Source of the DNA: Marsupella aquatica
Lineage: Eukaryota; Marchantiophyta
Direction: 5' to 3'
Length of the DNA stretch: 64,000 nucleotides
Assembly (NCBI GenBank): GCA_973895155.1
Contig: OZ316893.1
Location: forward strand, 18,104,001-18,168,000
A program made the position numbers and the translations under genes. Below are positions 43,701 to 52,972 of the stretch, piece after piece; the stretch's first letter is position 1; each line of letters starts with the position of its first letter. The notes under the pieces were generated by a model. That model did no database searches, was not told the origin of the DNA, and saw only the letters and a program-made list of their open reading frames with translations.

Positions 43701-45394
43701 GTTTCAGCAGACTCTGCATGCCTGGTTGCTGCATCGGCAAGTCTTCCTTCCTGGGCCTAAACACCTGCTCGATCGTAGGACTAACAGGTGGTTGAGGCTT
43801 CTCAGCCAACAGCCTCGGCGTTGGAGCTTCCTCGGGTGCCCTTACCTGCAGGGGAAGTACCGGGGCAAAAGTCTGACCTCTGGCATACCGGCACAACAGC
43901 GGCATGTGATAGCCAAGCCGCGACACGCTCCCCATGCCGATTACCTGCTGCTCCTCCTTTAAGATCTTCTTCAACTGGTTGAGGAGGTACCCGTTGTAGT
44001 CCCGGCTTGGGTCTGGCCTTTCTGCCAGATAGACCTGTGCCTTGCCGATCTCTGCCCTCGGCAAGTTACAATGCATGGTCACCCGCAAGAAGTCGATCAT
44101 CTCTCCTATGTGCGGGTTGGTGCAGGTGTTCCGGAAGAAGCCATTCTTCGTTGATGGCCCGGGGAACGACCGGAACTCCTTGTCAGGCAAGGTCTTCCTG
44201 GTATCAACTTTGGTCTTATTGCCCATCGGCAAGCCAAACACTTCGGCAATCACCTTGGGAGTAAGATAGAAATCCTTCCCATATATCCTCGTGCAATTGG
44301 TCTCGGGTTCCCATGACCCCACGAATTCTAATAGGTCTGACTCCGGTACCTCCGGCTTCAGCCATGGTAATCTTACAAAGGCCTCCAAGCCGGATCCGGC
44401 CATGAAGCCTTGGTACTTCTTGGTCTGCATGGCCGTAAAGCATGCATCCTCCTCCCGTGCAAAATGTAGTTGCACCTCCACCGGTAGGGTTGCCGCCCAG
44501 CCCTTCCAGGTGTCATCCCTGGTTGGAATGGCCTTGATGGGATCGACCTCCTCCTCTTCGGCTTCTCCCTGCCTCCTGCTCTGCTGCTCGGCTGGCTTCT
44601 TTGGTGCCGCCGACCTCGTTCTTTTTGCCGGGGTGGCTTCATCGTTGACGGCTCCCTTCCTCTTCATCTCTGCTGCCGTGGAGGTTTCTCCTAGCACCGT
44701 TGCCCGGGTCCACCTTTTCGTGCTACCCTTTAATTCCCAGTGTATGTCGTTGCAGTTCTTGATGGCCTCTCGGATGCCGACGACGCTGTCTTTGCAAAAC
44801 AGAAGATCGTCGAGTTGATTGGAAGTAGGCGTCCACAGGAACTCGTCCTTGATGAGTTCGCCTCCTAAGAAAGCCGTCTTCTGCAGCTCCCACAATCGAG
44901 CGAGCTCCTGCCGTTCTCGAGCTGCCCTTTCTGACTCCTCGTCCTCGTAAGTCTTGATGTACTCAGTTGCCCGTTCGAACAGGCATCCCCAGAAATGTGC
45001 CGCTTGATTGACGTTGCTCATACCCTCCTTAGGTTGATCGTCGGTATCTACTCTCTCCCCGAGTGCTTGCCTAAGCAGCTGACAGTAGTTGGCCTCCCGT
45101 AGTCGTCTGCCTAGTTCGTGCTCGCAAATGAGCCACCATCTCCTGCAAGCGCTCCTTACCCCTCTCCTCTGCCGGTCTTTCTTCCCGTTGATCCTTCCTA
45201 GCCGCCGACGCTTAACGCGCCCTAACCCTAATCGGGTTTTCACCCTCAGCCTTACCTCCGGCCTCTGCCCGGGTTCCATGGTTGCCCCTAATTGTTTATA
45301 TTTTCCTTGTTTTGTCACTATACTAAGGTGTTCCTAGGGTGCCTTCCTGCTTTACCCACTTAACCGGCCGAGTGATTCCTGTCTAGGCATCACA
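40720..45394 (-). mobile_element. Young solo LTR of family 1, - strand
   Basis: Exactly 4,675 bp with TGTGGTGCG...GGCATCACA ends, flanked by a perfect TSD AGAAG (40715-40719 and 45395-45399). It is nearly identical to the LTRs of the complete element. No interior is present, so LTR-LTR recombination removed it. It is inserted in the opposite orientation within the older family-1 LTR. Confidence 0.92.
41632..45279 (-). CDS. LTR-encoded protein of family 1, intact copy in a solo LTR
   Basis: About 1,215 codons, uninterrupted, with the same domain order as the copy at 33767 and a modest number of amino-acid differences (for example E instead of G in RRMEAEIEDL, and a slightly different EAEAVGVA repeat at the C-terminus). 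Because promoter and polyadenylation signals of an LTR lie in the LTR itself, a solo LTR could still express this frame; that is inference. Confidence 0.78.
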   Translation of the reverse strand: MEPGQRPEVRLRVKTRLGLGRVKRRRLGRINGKKDRQRRGVRSACRRWWLICEHELGRRLREANYCQLLRQALGERVDTDDQPKEGMSNVNQAAHFWGCLFERATEYIKTYEDEESERAARERQELARLWELQKTAFLGGELIKDEFLWTPTSNQLDDLLFCKDSVVGIREAIKNCNDIHWELKGSTKRWTRATVLGETSTAAEMKRKGAVNDEATPAKRTRSAAPKKPAEQQSRRQGEAEEEEVDPIKAIPTRDDTWKGWAATLPVEVQLHFAREEDACFTAMQTKKYQGFMAGSGLEAFVRLPWLKPEVPESDLLEFVGSWEPETNCTRIYGKDFYLTPKVIAEVFGLPMGNKTKVDTRKTLPDKEFRSFPGPSTKNGFFRNTCTNPHIGEMIDFLRVTMHCNLPRAEIGKAQVYLAERPDPSRDYNGYLLNQLKKILKEEQQVIGMGSVSRLGYHMPLLCRYARGQTFAPVLPLQVRAPEEAPTPRLLAEKPQPPVSPTIEQVFRPRKEDLPMQQPGMQSLLKLLEKEKRSASAKTTATATMQDTTTEVGLHRLTRENPFAGDKERIRPESKPGVRMYVGTSSSESEAELPEAPTNEEEREKPDVQEVEEAVEDCSHDNSGYGSDHHVPGVRTCGRFVPTLPRVVRGDPNQQSSPESPPPDVAPPSFDGIKQTVQEFQERIKQEEEAALAKEKDLPGGDWPEDIRRLAEKGSKPLATIEEIRRTAWEQRPRWAMPITSTYSTYAKNRAMEYGEMCGELALGIFGEELEVGPFFHREQLEKHQLEEAVALERSKKDEVIRRLRRMEAEIEDLRAAKKAQDELRIKRHELNIMQGQLDAAQADNQNIKDKLTQTQEELADTIKEREKWKQELKNTEEAHITANSRAMAETQRKEWALKGELEKIRGALEQKEVELGKSYQGIMALQQELASLTASFKADLREKDEMLEQTYAKMNQMESVIIAELDKELRATQEEKATLKKELEEAHREQEEAKNELEGARKDLDETQEELEEITRKMENLQRRADNQTERLKKQAAVFKCLAAAGPSPVGTNQLPGVVIAEGQAAPPAPVPEVSGKGKGPAAEPPTKKKRKPSGSRSNTTSQAVVIKEVDPAPTPDRVTAKDPTTLGEGEAEAVGVAEAEAVGVAEAEAVGVAEAEAVGIAEAGVEAEAEGGPSQADGELTRSMAGNLSVGGPTAVAEEEVLGASIEDPPPVS

Positions 45395-47622
45395 AGAAGC
45401 ACCAATTAGAAGAAGCGGTGGCTTTGGAGAGAAGCAAGAAGGACGAGGTCATCTGACGGCTTTGGGGAGAGGGAAGCCGAGGTCAAAGACCTAAAGGCGT
45501 CCAAGAAAGCCCAAGATGAGCTACGGATTAAACGACATGAGCTAAACATCATGCAGGGGCAGTTGGATACCGCGCAATCTGATAATCAGATTATCAAGGA
45601 TAAACTGACTCAGAGCCAAGGAGAGTTGGCTGAGGCGGTCAAAGATAGGGAGAAGTGGAAGCGAGAGCTGAGAGACGCAGAGGAGGCCCACATAGCAGCC
45701 AACAACCGGGCCATGGCGGAGACTTGGAGAAGGGAGAGGGCGTTGAAAGGGGAACTCGAGGATATCCGTGGAGCCCTTGAGCAGAAGGAGGCCGAGTTAG
45801 GGAAATCCTATCAGGGATTATCATGTTGCGGCAGGAGCTTGCATCCATGACGGCCAGCTTCAAGGCCGACCTCCGCGAGAAAGATGACCAGCTCGACCAG
45901 ACTTATGCCAAGATGAATAAAATGGAGTCTGAGGTCATGGCGGAGCTCGACAAGGAGCTGAGAGCAACCCAGGAGGAGAGGGCTACCTTAAAGAAAGAGT
46001 TCAAGGAGGAAGCCCAGAAAGAGTTGGAGGAAGCCCAGAAGGAGCTGAAGGAGGCGAGAAAGGACCTGGATGAATTGCAGGAGGAGTTGGAGGAAAGCAC
46101 GCGGAAGATAGAGAACTTACAACGGCAAGCCGACAACCAAACGGAGCGGCTGAAGAAACAGGCCGTAGTATTTAAGTGCTTGGCTTCCTCAGGACCAACT
46201 CCAATTGGGGCAACCAAGTTACCTGGTGTAGTACTGGCCAAAGGAGAAGCCGAGACACTCGCACCGGTGCCGGAGGTAAGTGGCAAGGGGAAGGGGCCAG
46301 CTGCCGAACCAAAGAAGAAGAAGAAGCGGAAACCTTCTGGGTCAGGGAGTACTACGGCTCCTCAAGCCGTCGTGACCAAGGAGGTAAACCCAACACCAAC
46401 CTTCGGCATGGTCACGACAATGGATCCACCTGTCAAGGAAGGTGGGGATGGCAAGGCCGAGGCTAGGACAACTATTGATGAAGCCGTGGAAGCAAACCCA
46501 CCACTGGAGCCAGCCGAGGAAACCATAGTTGGGGAGGCCGTGGCCGATACTGATGCCAAAGCCAAAGGTGGACCCAATCAGGCCGATGAAGAGTTGACTC
46601 GGTCCCGGGCAGGTAATCTGTCAGAGGAAGGACCGACGGCAGTGGCTACGGGGGAAGCGTTGGGGGCGTTCATTGAGGATCCACCACCGGTGTCGTGATG
46701 GTGCAAGGGCGCTGTTCCTTTTAGGAAGGGCGGACGTGGAGGTAGGAGGCATGAGTGGGCAGGGCGGGCTCGGATCTCCAAGTTTAGGCTGAGGATCAGG
46801 ACCAGGAGACGGCCCTAACACTTAGATTAGTGGGATTGCGGATCCACTGGTAGGAGCAACACTTGTACTCGTGCCTCGCTGTACATAGGTAGATTGCAGT
46901 TAGGTAGATTACAGGTAGGATAGATTAAGCTTACGCTGCTAAGAATTGGCAGATCCACTACCAGGATAAGTACCTGGGCAGCGGGGAGTCCAGGGCCTAT
47001 TCTTTAGCAAGTTTTTAGTTGCACCAGCAGGGCTGGGATCAAGTAGAAGAGAAGCTCTTGGTTAGTTATACAGTGACGCTTGTGTATATTCATGTTTCCT
47101 CATGCCTAAGAGCTGAATAGAGTTGGCCTCACAGCTTAGTTCGCAGAACTTGTGTATGAGATGTACTATTTGTATGGCAAGTGCATGGTATAACTCAGTC
47201 AAAAGGAGTCATTTTGCTATTTGTGTGTCGCATTAACTTGTGTGAAGAGTGCCCACATCAACTAATAGATGAAGGGAAGTAAGCAAGGGAGTGAGAGTTG
47301 GATGTGTCGAGCTGAGAGAGGTCTTAGCGGCTTAACCAAGCCAATTGGGGATCATTCCGGCGGCGAAATCCAAATATACCTAAAGAAAAGGAGGGGAATA
47401 CAAGGGAAGGCCTAGATTAGGCCGGCTACGTATCTCATGACCCGATGAAGGATCTGTCCAGTATATGTGTGTAAAATGTTAATAGTAGTAGTAGATGGAG
47501 GTTAGCAGCGTCCCATGCCACTAAGCCGCGGAAACGGCCTCGCCGAGGATGAAACCTGCGGGAATCAGCCTGCGCAGTGGGGTTTCTTGGGTTTGGGGAG
47601 CCATGGGACGCACCACACTCAT

Positions 47623-48014
47623 AGATACAAGCGCAAGCTATTCTGACTAAGGTAGAGTCATCTGATGTGTTGGTGGGATGTACAGTGCTCTACCCCAGGG
47701 GATTTATTCTTGATTTTTGGGAGGAATCAGTGTCATATAGACCTGATTGGCAGTCAAGAGATGCTCGATTGAGAAAATTGCCAATGAGATTTAGTGGACC
47801 TGTGGGAGGCCCTTAATCCACACCATTATCTTTAGCAGCATTCAGTGGTGTAATTGTTGGACCTGATGATTTGATTGAGGGTAATGCACATGCAGCAGAT
47901 GTTCCACCATTGGAGGAGTCTCATGAGGAGCACATCATGCGAGGATTACCTGTTGGCAGTGTTGTGCCACCAGTGTGGGGCACTGCATAGGCCTTGCCAT
48001 AGGCAGTAGCACGA
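47623..48014 (+). pseudogene. Element A linker between protease and methyltransferase
   Basis: In frame with both neighbours, but with stops at about 47814 (TAA), 47988 (TAG) and 48000 (TAG). It reads DVLVGCTVLYPRGFILDFW, DWQSRDARLRKLPMRF and HEEHIMRGLPVG. No recognised domain. Confidence 0.55.
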
Positions 48015-49280
48015 TTGGTACATGATGCATGGCGTCATGCTTTTACACCACAGTCAGGACCAGAGCAGTCTCTTGCAGATGGACCTATGACTCTTTCACC
48101 ATTGGATACCACTCCTATTGCTTGGCAGTATCCACCGGAGGGTATTTGTTTGTTGGATCTTTTTGGTGGGCTTAGCACTGGATTGGCTATTGTTCTTAAG
48201 ATAGGAATTCCTGTGCGTTGTTATTTGTATGTGGAGACAGATGAGACAGCACGGAGGGTCTCATTGCAACATGTGGCTATGTTGGTGGATAGATATCCAC
48301 AATTGCTGCCAGTGGATGTTGTTCGTGGTTATCAGCTTGCACTACCTACTAATATTTCATTGTTGGGGGCGGATCATCTGCATCGTGTTGGCCCCATTGA
48401 TTTGGTGATTGCTGGTTGGCCATGTCAGGGCCAATCTAGAGCTGGCATTGGGCATGGACTTCATGATCCACGCTCTACATTGTTTTGGGAGATGTTACGG
48501 GTGCTGCGTCATCTCCAGCTACATCAGACACAGTCTCCAACATACATTTTGGAGAATGTGCCATTGTTAGGTGATGATCATAGTTGGAGTGTTGCCAGTG
48601 TTCACCAGGTGAGGTCTTGGATTGGACCTGCTGTGTTATTGGATGCTGCACGTGTGGGTTCTTGTGCACATTGTCCACGCTTGTGGTGGACTAATTTGAT
48701 CCCATGTGAGGTGCTGAAGCACGCATTTGACAGCATTCCACGCTCACCAGCCTTAGTGGTGGATGATATTTTGGATCCAGGGCGTCGTGCACAGGGTGTG
48801 ACCCAACCTGATAGACCTCCATTGGCAGTGGTCAATGCACTTGGACGCCCACATTGTGCATTACCCACTCTTGTAAGCCACTCTACTTCATATGCATTCA
48901 GAGTAGGTGGCCCTGGACTTGTGTGGAACACAGCTCTCCAGCAATTAGTGGAGCCTACTGCTGATGAGAGGGAGCGTGCTATGGGATTTTTGACTGACAC
49001 CATTGCAGTTGCCTCTATGTAAGAGGGTTTGCAGCACCAAGTTCTTGGTCAAGCAATGGATCTGAATTGTTTTACTTGGATGATCAGCTTGGGAGTAGCT
49101 GAACAGTTGCGGATGCGCTCTACTGGAATTACTGATTGTCCCTTGGTGAGCTTGTGGTCCATTGAGACAGTACTGACCACAGCTGGGGGCGAGCAGACGG
49201 TCCATGGACCTATGGCAGGATTGGCCAAGGCTGGACAGATTGTTGAGCAGGAAGGGACTGCTCAATCTACTGCTAAATAG
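48015..49280 (+). CDS. DNA (cytosine-5) methyltransferase domain in the pol of element A
   Basis: Residue numbers count from 48015, an internal TTG codon: there is no own start, the domain is part of a polyprotein. Motif I (SAM binding) is LLDLFGGLSTGL (46-57); motif IV with the catalytic Cys is GWPCQGQS (134-141); GLHDPRSTLFWEMLRVL follows; motif VI is YILENVP (177-183); an AHCPRLWWTNLIP block (218-230) resembles the HRARYFWGNLP region of the DNMT3/DRM group; CALPTL (281-286) and ERERAMGF (318-325) match motif IX and the following ER..GF block; LGQAMDLNCFTW, after one TAA at 49020-49022, fits motif X. It would transfer methyl groups from SAM to cytosine in DNA. Apart from the single stop and its decayed setting, the catalytic motifs are preserved. 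Confidence 0.88.
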
Positions 49281-49286
49281 CAATCA

Positions 49287-50066
49287 TTGGCTATCTCTTC
49301 TACCCTACAAAGAGATATTAGGGATTTGGTGGAGAGTTGGGAACCACAGCTTGGCCCTAAGTTGACAGGGGAGGAGAGACGTTGCATGCATCAATTCCTG
49401 AAGAGTTCCTGGAATTGTTTTGCATTTAGCATGAAGAATTTGGGGACATTAAAGGGTCCTGGTATTTAGATTGAATTGGCTAGTGATGCGCCAATCTTTC
49501 ATAGGCCATACCGTTACAGTGACATGGAGAGAGCTCTGATTCAAAGCATAACTCAAGATTTGTTGGAGGCTGGATTGGTGGAGATTTCATATGGGGAGTA
49601 TGCATCTGCCACAGTGATGCCAGCCAAGAAGGATGTGCATGGCAATTACACAGATAGGAGCATGTGTGGTGATTACAGACCCATTAATCGCCAGACAAAA
49701 TCTGATAGATATGCCATGCCCACACCTGAGGAGATCTTTGATGCTATGGGGCATGCAAAGGTTTTCAGTTCATTGGATCTGAGGGCAGGGTACCATCAGC
49801 TTCCAATTAGGCATGCTGACAGGTCCAAGATAACATTCTGGGGGATTGATTCTTATGGCAAAGATCGTTTGTATCAGTGATTATTCTTACCATTTGGGTT
49901 GAAGAATGCACCAACTGAGTTCCAGAGAGTCATGGATCGAATCCTTGTAGGTTTGGATTTTGTCAGATGTTATATTGATGATATTTTGGTCTATTCTTCT
50001 ACTGTGGAAGAACATCAGCAGCACTTGCAGAATGTGTTGGAGAGATTGAGAGCACATGGGTTGAAG
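49287..50066 (+). pseudogene. Element A reverse transcriptase, N-terminal two thirds
   Basis: In the same frame as the DNMT. It shows FHRPYRYSDMERALI, YASATVMPAKKDVHG, MCGDYRPINRQTKSDRYAMP, VFSSLDLRAGYHQLPI, PFGLKNAPTEFQRVMD and the catalytic YIDDILVYS. Stops at 49467 (TAG) and about 49878 (TGA, where a Trp is usual before the LPFGL motif) break it. It is interrupted after RAHGLK at 50066 by a small transposon. Confidence 0.85.
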
Positions 50067-50450
50067 GGGGTATTTACAAATGACAGGAAACAGCAAACGG
50101 TAACAGGAAACAGAAACTGGTAACAGGAAAACGAGTGGTAATTTTTTTTTGAATTTTTTTTTGAACTTTTTTTGAACTTTTTTTTGAACTTTTTTTTTGG
50201 AATTTTTCACCCTAAATTTGAAACCCTATATTTTTCATTTTTTTTGCCAGCGCCCGGCGCTGGTAATGCTAGCGCCCAAAGCTAGCCAAAAAACGTTGCA
50301 ATTTAATTTTTTTTGGGAAAATGTGACTTTTTTGAAAATATTTTAACATGGTTATTTTTCCTGGTAATAGTAACTTTTTGCTGGTAACAGGAAAATTTTT
50401 GCTGGTACCAGTAAACCTGTTTCCTGTTTACTGTCACGCGTGCCATACCC
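50067..50450. mobile_element. 384-bp MITE-like element with 8-bp TSD in the element A RT
   Basis: It is flanked by GGTTGAAG at 50059-50066 and 50451-50458; ignoring it rejoins the RT at HGLK/LHPSKCKFF. Ends are GGGGTAT... and ...CATACCC, with subterminal inverted GACAGGAAACAG / CTGTTTCCTGTTTACTGTC. The interior has T-runs and multiple GGTAACAGGAAA units. An 8-bp TSD suggests a hAT-type non-autonomous element. A second copy is at 53448 and a third related segment near 58.43-58.96 kb. Confidence 0.75.
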
Positions 50451-51181
50451 GGTTGAAGCTCCATCCTAGCAAGTGTAAGTTCTTCCAAGACCAGATTGAG
50501 TATTTGGGCCACACTATATACCTAGGGGGATTGGGTGTATAGTAGACTAAAGTGGAGGCCATTACACAGATTCTTTGTCCTACTGATGTGAGTAGAGTTC
50601 ATGCATTCTTGGGATTGGCAAGCTACTACAGGAGGTATGTTAAAGGATTCAGCCAGCTTGCTAAACCTTTGACCATACTCACTAAGTTGGATCAGGAATG
50701 GATTTGGGGTGATGACCAGGAGCATGCCTTTCAAGAGTTGAAGCAAAGGTTGGCATCATCCCCTATTTTGAGAAGACCCATTTCAGGCAAACCATTTCAG
50801 CTACACAGTGATTGGAGTGGAGTAGGACTTGGAGCAGTGCTAACTCAAAAGGATGATGAGGGGAATGAGTTTATTGTGGTTTATGCCAGTAGATCAAACA
50901 ATTCAGCAGAGGCTAAGTATAGCTCTTATGAGGGAGAGTGTTTGGCAGTAGTGTGGGCTGTTGCACACTTTTGTTGCTACTTGTTTGGTAACCCCTTCAC
51001 CTTGATCACTGATCATCAGCCTCTTAAGTGGTTAATGGAGTCTGACAAGCTTACAGGGAAGCTTGCACGATGGGCATTGTTGTTACAGGAGTATGATTTC
51101 CAGGTGGTGCATAGGCCTGGAAAAGTGAACTTGGATGTAGATGGATTAAGCCGCAAATCCATGTACCAATCAGCAGGATGA
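50451..51181 (+). pseudogene. Element A RT end and RNase H
   Basis: After the MITE the frame gives LHPSKCKFFQDQIEYLGHTI, two stops near 50540, then ASYYRRYVKGFSQLAKPL (RT connection) and RNase H with HSDWSGVGLGAVL (Asp), YSSYEGECLAVVWA (Glu) and LITDHQPLKWL (Asp), ending RPGKVNLDVDGLSRK. It would degrade the RNA of the RNA-DNA hybrid. The RNase H part itself has no stop until 51179-51181. Confidence 0.85.
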
Positions 51182-51218
51182 GACTGGAGCCAGATGGCAT
51201 GATGAGTCAGATAAGGAG

Positions 51219-52578
51219 ATGGTGCCAGGATGGCATGCATCCGCCTTTCTTTGTTGGGTGCCAACATACAGTGGATCTGTGGGCTCTACCTCATTGGATG
51301 GAGTGGATGATGAGTCTTCAGGTGTGGATGTTAGTGAGGTAACTTCTGGACAGCAAGATATTCACAATGATGTGAGAGTGTTGGAATATCTGCGCAGTGG
51401 TTCTATTGTTGGTAGTGTTGATGCCAAAGAACAAAACAGGGTTCTACAGAGAGCAAAGAGGTTTCGATGGGAGGGAAACCATCTTTTGAGAGTACTGCAT
51501 GATAGTAGGATGTTGGTGGTACCAAAATCATCACAACAAGTACATTTGGTGCAACATGCACACGAGGAGTTGGGTCACTTTGGTGTGAAGCGCACTTATA
51601 GCTTGCTGCAGACACAATATTGGTGGCGTGGTATGCACACTCATGTCCAGCAGTTGATAGCTAAGTGTGTGGTATGTGATAGAGTGAGAGCATCATTTAA
51701 TGCTCCCACTCCCAGTTGCACCCGTTACCGATCATGGGTTTGGGATATCGTTGGAGTTTAGATTTTGCTATCCATTACCTCTTACCCAACGCCATAATTG
51801 GTATGTTTTGGTCATGGTGGAGCATTTCTCCAAGTGGATTGAGCTAGTGGCGTTGCCAGATAAAGCCAGTGGAGGAGTTGCTGCTACATTTTTGGATCGC
51901 GTACTCAGTCATTTTGGAGCACCAGTTGAGGTGTTGACTGATCAGGGAACTGAGTTCCATGGAGAGTTTGGGAGTTTGTGTGAACAAGCTCTGATTGATC
52001 ATCGTACTACCTCTCGTGATCATCTTGAGGCAGATGGATTAGCTGAGAGAGTTGTGCAAACTGTGAAGAGAGGATTGCGTAAGTATGGCTTGCAGGTTGG
52101 TTATCTGGGAGATTGGGATCTCCAGCTACCTTGGTTAGCTATGGGCTACCGTTTCAGTCGACAAGCATCACTTGCATCCTTCTCACCTTACTTTTTGCTC
52201 TATGGTAGAGAGCCAGATTTGCCAGCAGCTATTCGTCGTGATGCTACACTAGTAGTGAACTTGGATGATCTTGATGTTTGGGTCAAGGTATGTTCAGAGA
52301 GAGCACGGGTATTTCAGAGAGTGATGCCCATGGCTTTTGACAACCTTGCCATTGCCCAACATCGTGATACTTTGAGGTATGCCACTATTCGTGGAGGAGG
52401 TTACCGTGCAAGCATTCGACGATTTCATCCTAGTGATTATGTTTATTTGCAGCAAACAGCACGCATGACACTTGATGTGACCGTAGGCTGGATGATCTTA
52501 CATGTGCGTGAAGTGTTGCCTTCTGGTGTCTTGATGTTGGAGGGACGTGATGGTATGGTTTGGAAGGATCATGTGCGC
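51219..52578 (+). pseudogene. Element A integrase
   Basis: The zinc-binding N-terminus is HEELGHFGVKRTYSLLQ followed by CVVCDRVR. The core needs three frames: the first catalytic Asp (RWSLDFA, about 51755-51775) is in a third frame, then WYVLVMVEHFSKW, the second Asp in VLTDQGTEF and Glu in DGLAERVVQ lie in the 51700-52797 frame. At least two indels between about 51700 and 51790 therefore break it. The GKFHPSDYVYL-like tail (RRFHPSDYVYLQQ) is the usual gypsy integrase C-terminal module, followed by LHVREVLPSGVLMLEGRDG. Confidence 0.85.
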
Positions 52579-52797
52579 AACTGTGCACCATGTCACCTTC
52601 CCAACATTGATGGTACAGTAGATCCAAGCTTGGCACATGTTCGTGCTGGCTTGAAATGTATGTTGTCTGGATCTGCTCAAGGAGCAGCTACTATGTTGAT
52701 TTGTGATAAGTGTTCTAGAGGATGGCACATGTCATGTTTGACATCACCATTGCAGGTGATTCCTAGTGGATCATGGTTGTGTCCTCAGTGTCGGTGA
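52579..52797 (+). CDS. C-terminal PHD finger of element A pol
   Basis: In frame with the integrase core, the protein ends with LICDKCSRGWHMSCLTSPL and IPSGSWLCPQC, a PHD-finger pattern: Cys-x2-Cys-x4-His-x2-Cys and a final Cys-x2-Cys. The second ligand of the first pair is present (LKC, then MLSGSAQG), but the first Cys of that pair is Gly (GGC where TGC would restore it). PHD fingers bind histone H3 tails in chromatin; here the finger occupies the place where chromoviruses carry a chromodomain. Targeting of integration is inference. Confidence 0.75.
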   Translation, partial: NCAPCHLPNIDGTVDPSLAHVRAGLKCMLSGSAQGAATMLICDKCSRGWHMSCLTSPLQVIPSGSWLCPQCR

Positions 52798-52958
52798 AGC
52801 AGACTAGTTGTCATTTGTGTTCTCTTGGCAGATATGGATTGCAGGTAGGTGATCGATGGGGCTCACTTGCACCCGACCTTCTGATCTTCACACCTAAAAA
52901 GGTGTATATCAACCTTGTAGAACTCATGGCTAGCTAGAGTTAGGGGACCTTACTCCCA

Positions 52959-52972
52959 GCTAGGGGGGCGAT
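52959..52972 (+). promoter_or_regulatory. Polypurine tract of element A
   Basis: GCTAGGGGGGCGAT lies immediately before TGTGGGTTTTGG, a TG-starting LTR edge, about 160 bp after the pol stop. Confidence 0.6.

Larger units (their letters stand above)
38308..46698 (+). pseudogene. LTR-encoded protein of family 1, diverged and broken copy
   Basis: It begins at ATG in MEPGPRPEVR and reads colinearly with the young copies through RRRGVRTARKEWWLICKHEL, GLPMGNKTKVETKK and NLPRAKIGKAQVYLAE. It has TAGs at about 39004 and 39742, a TAG near 40066 and frameshifts. It is split by the inner solo LTR and ends in the coiled coil (45551-46160) and the IEDPPPVS terminus at 46698. The central block stays closely similar to the young copies, although the surrounding low-complexity tail has changed a lot. 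This is a useful outgroup for testing selection. Confidence 0.8.
38193..47617 (+). mobile_element. Older solo LTR of family 1, + strand, containing a younger solo LTR
   Basis: The outer LTR starts TGTGATGCC at 38193 and ends GACGCACCACA at 47617; flanks are CTCAC (38188-38192) and CTCAT (47618-47622), a TSD with one change. Without the inner LTR at 40720-45394 it is about 4,745 bp, close to the 4,675 bp of young copies. It is clearly diverged from them. It sits between protease and DNMT of element A, whose frame is restored exactly when the insertion is ignored. Confidence 0.85.

Noticed and set aside
48015-49280. DNMT as a host gene or host gene fragment inserted in element A
   Set aside because: It has no own start codon, no flanking TSD and no introns, and it is in frame with protease and RT.
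51800-51850. Glu in place of Asp in VMVEHFSKW, first read as a lost integrase catalytic residue
   Set aside because: The first catalytic Asp of gypsy integrases lies upstream, in the RWSLDFA segment, which is present here in another frame.
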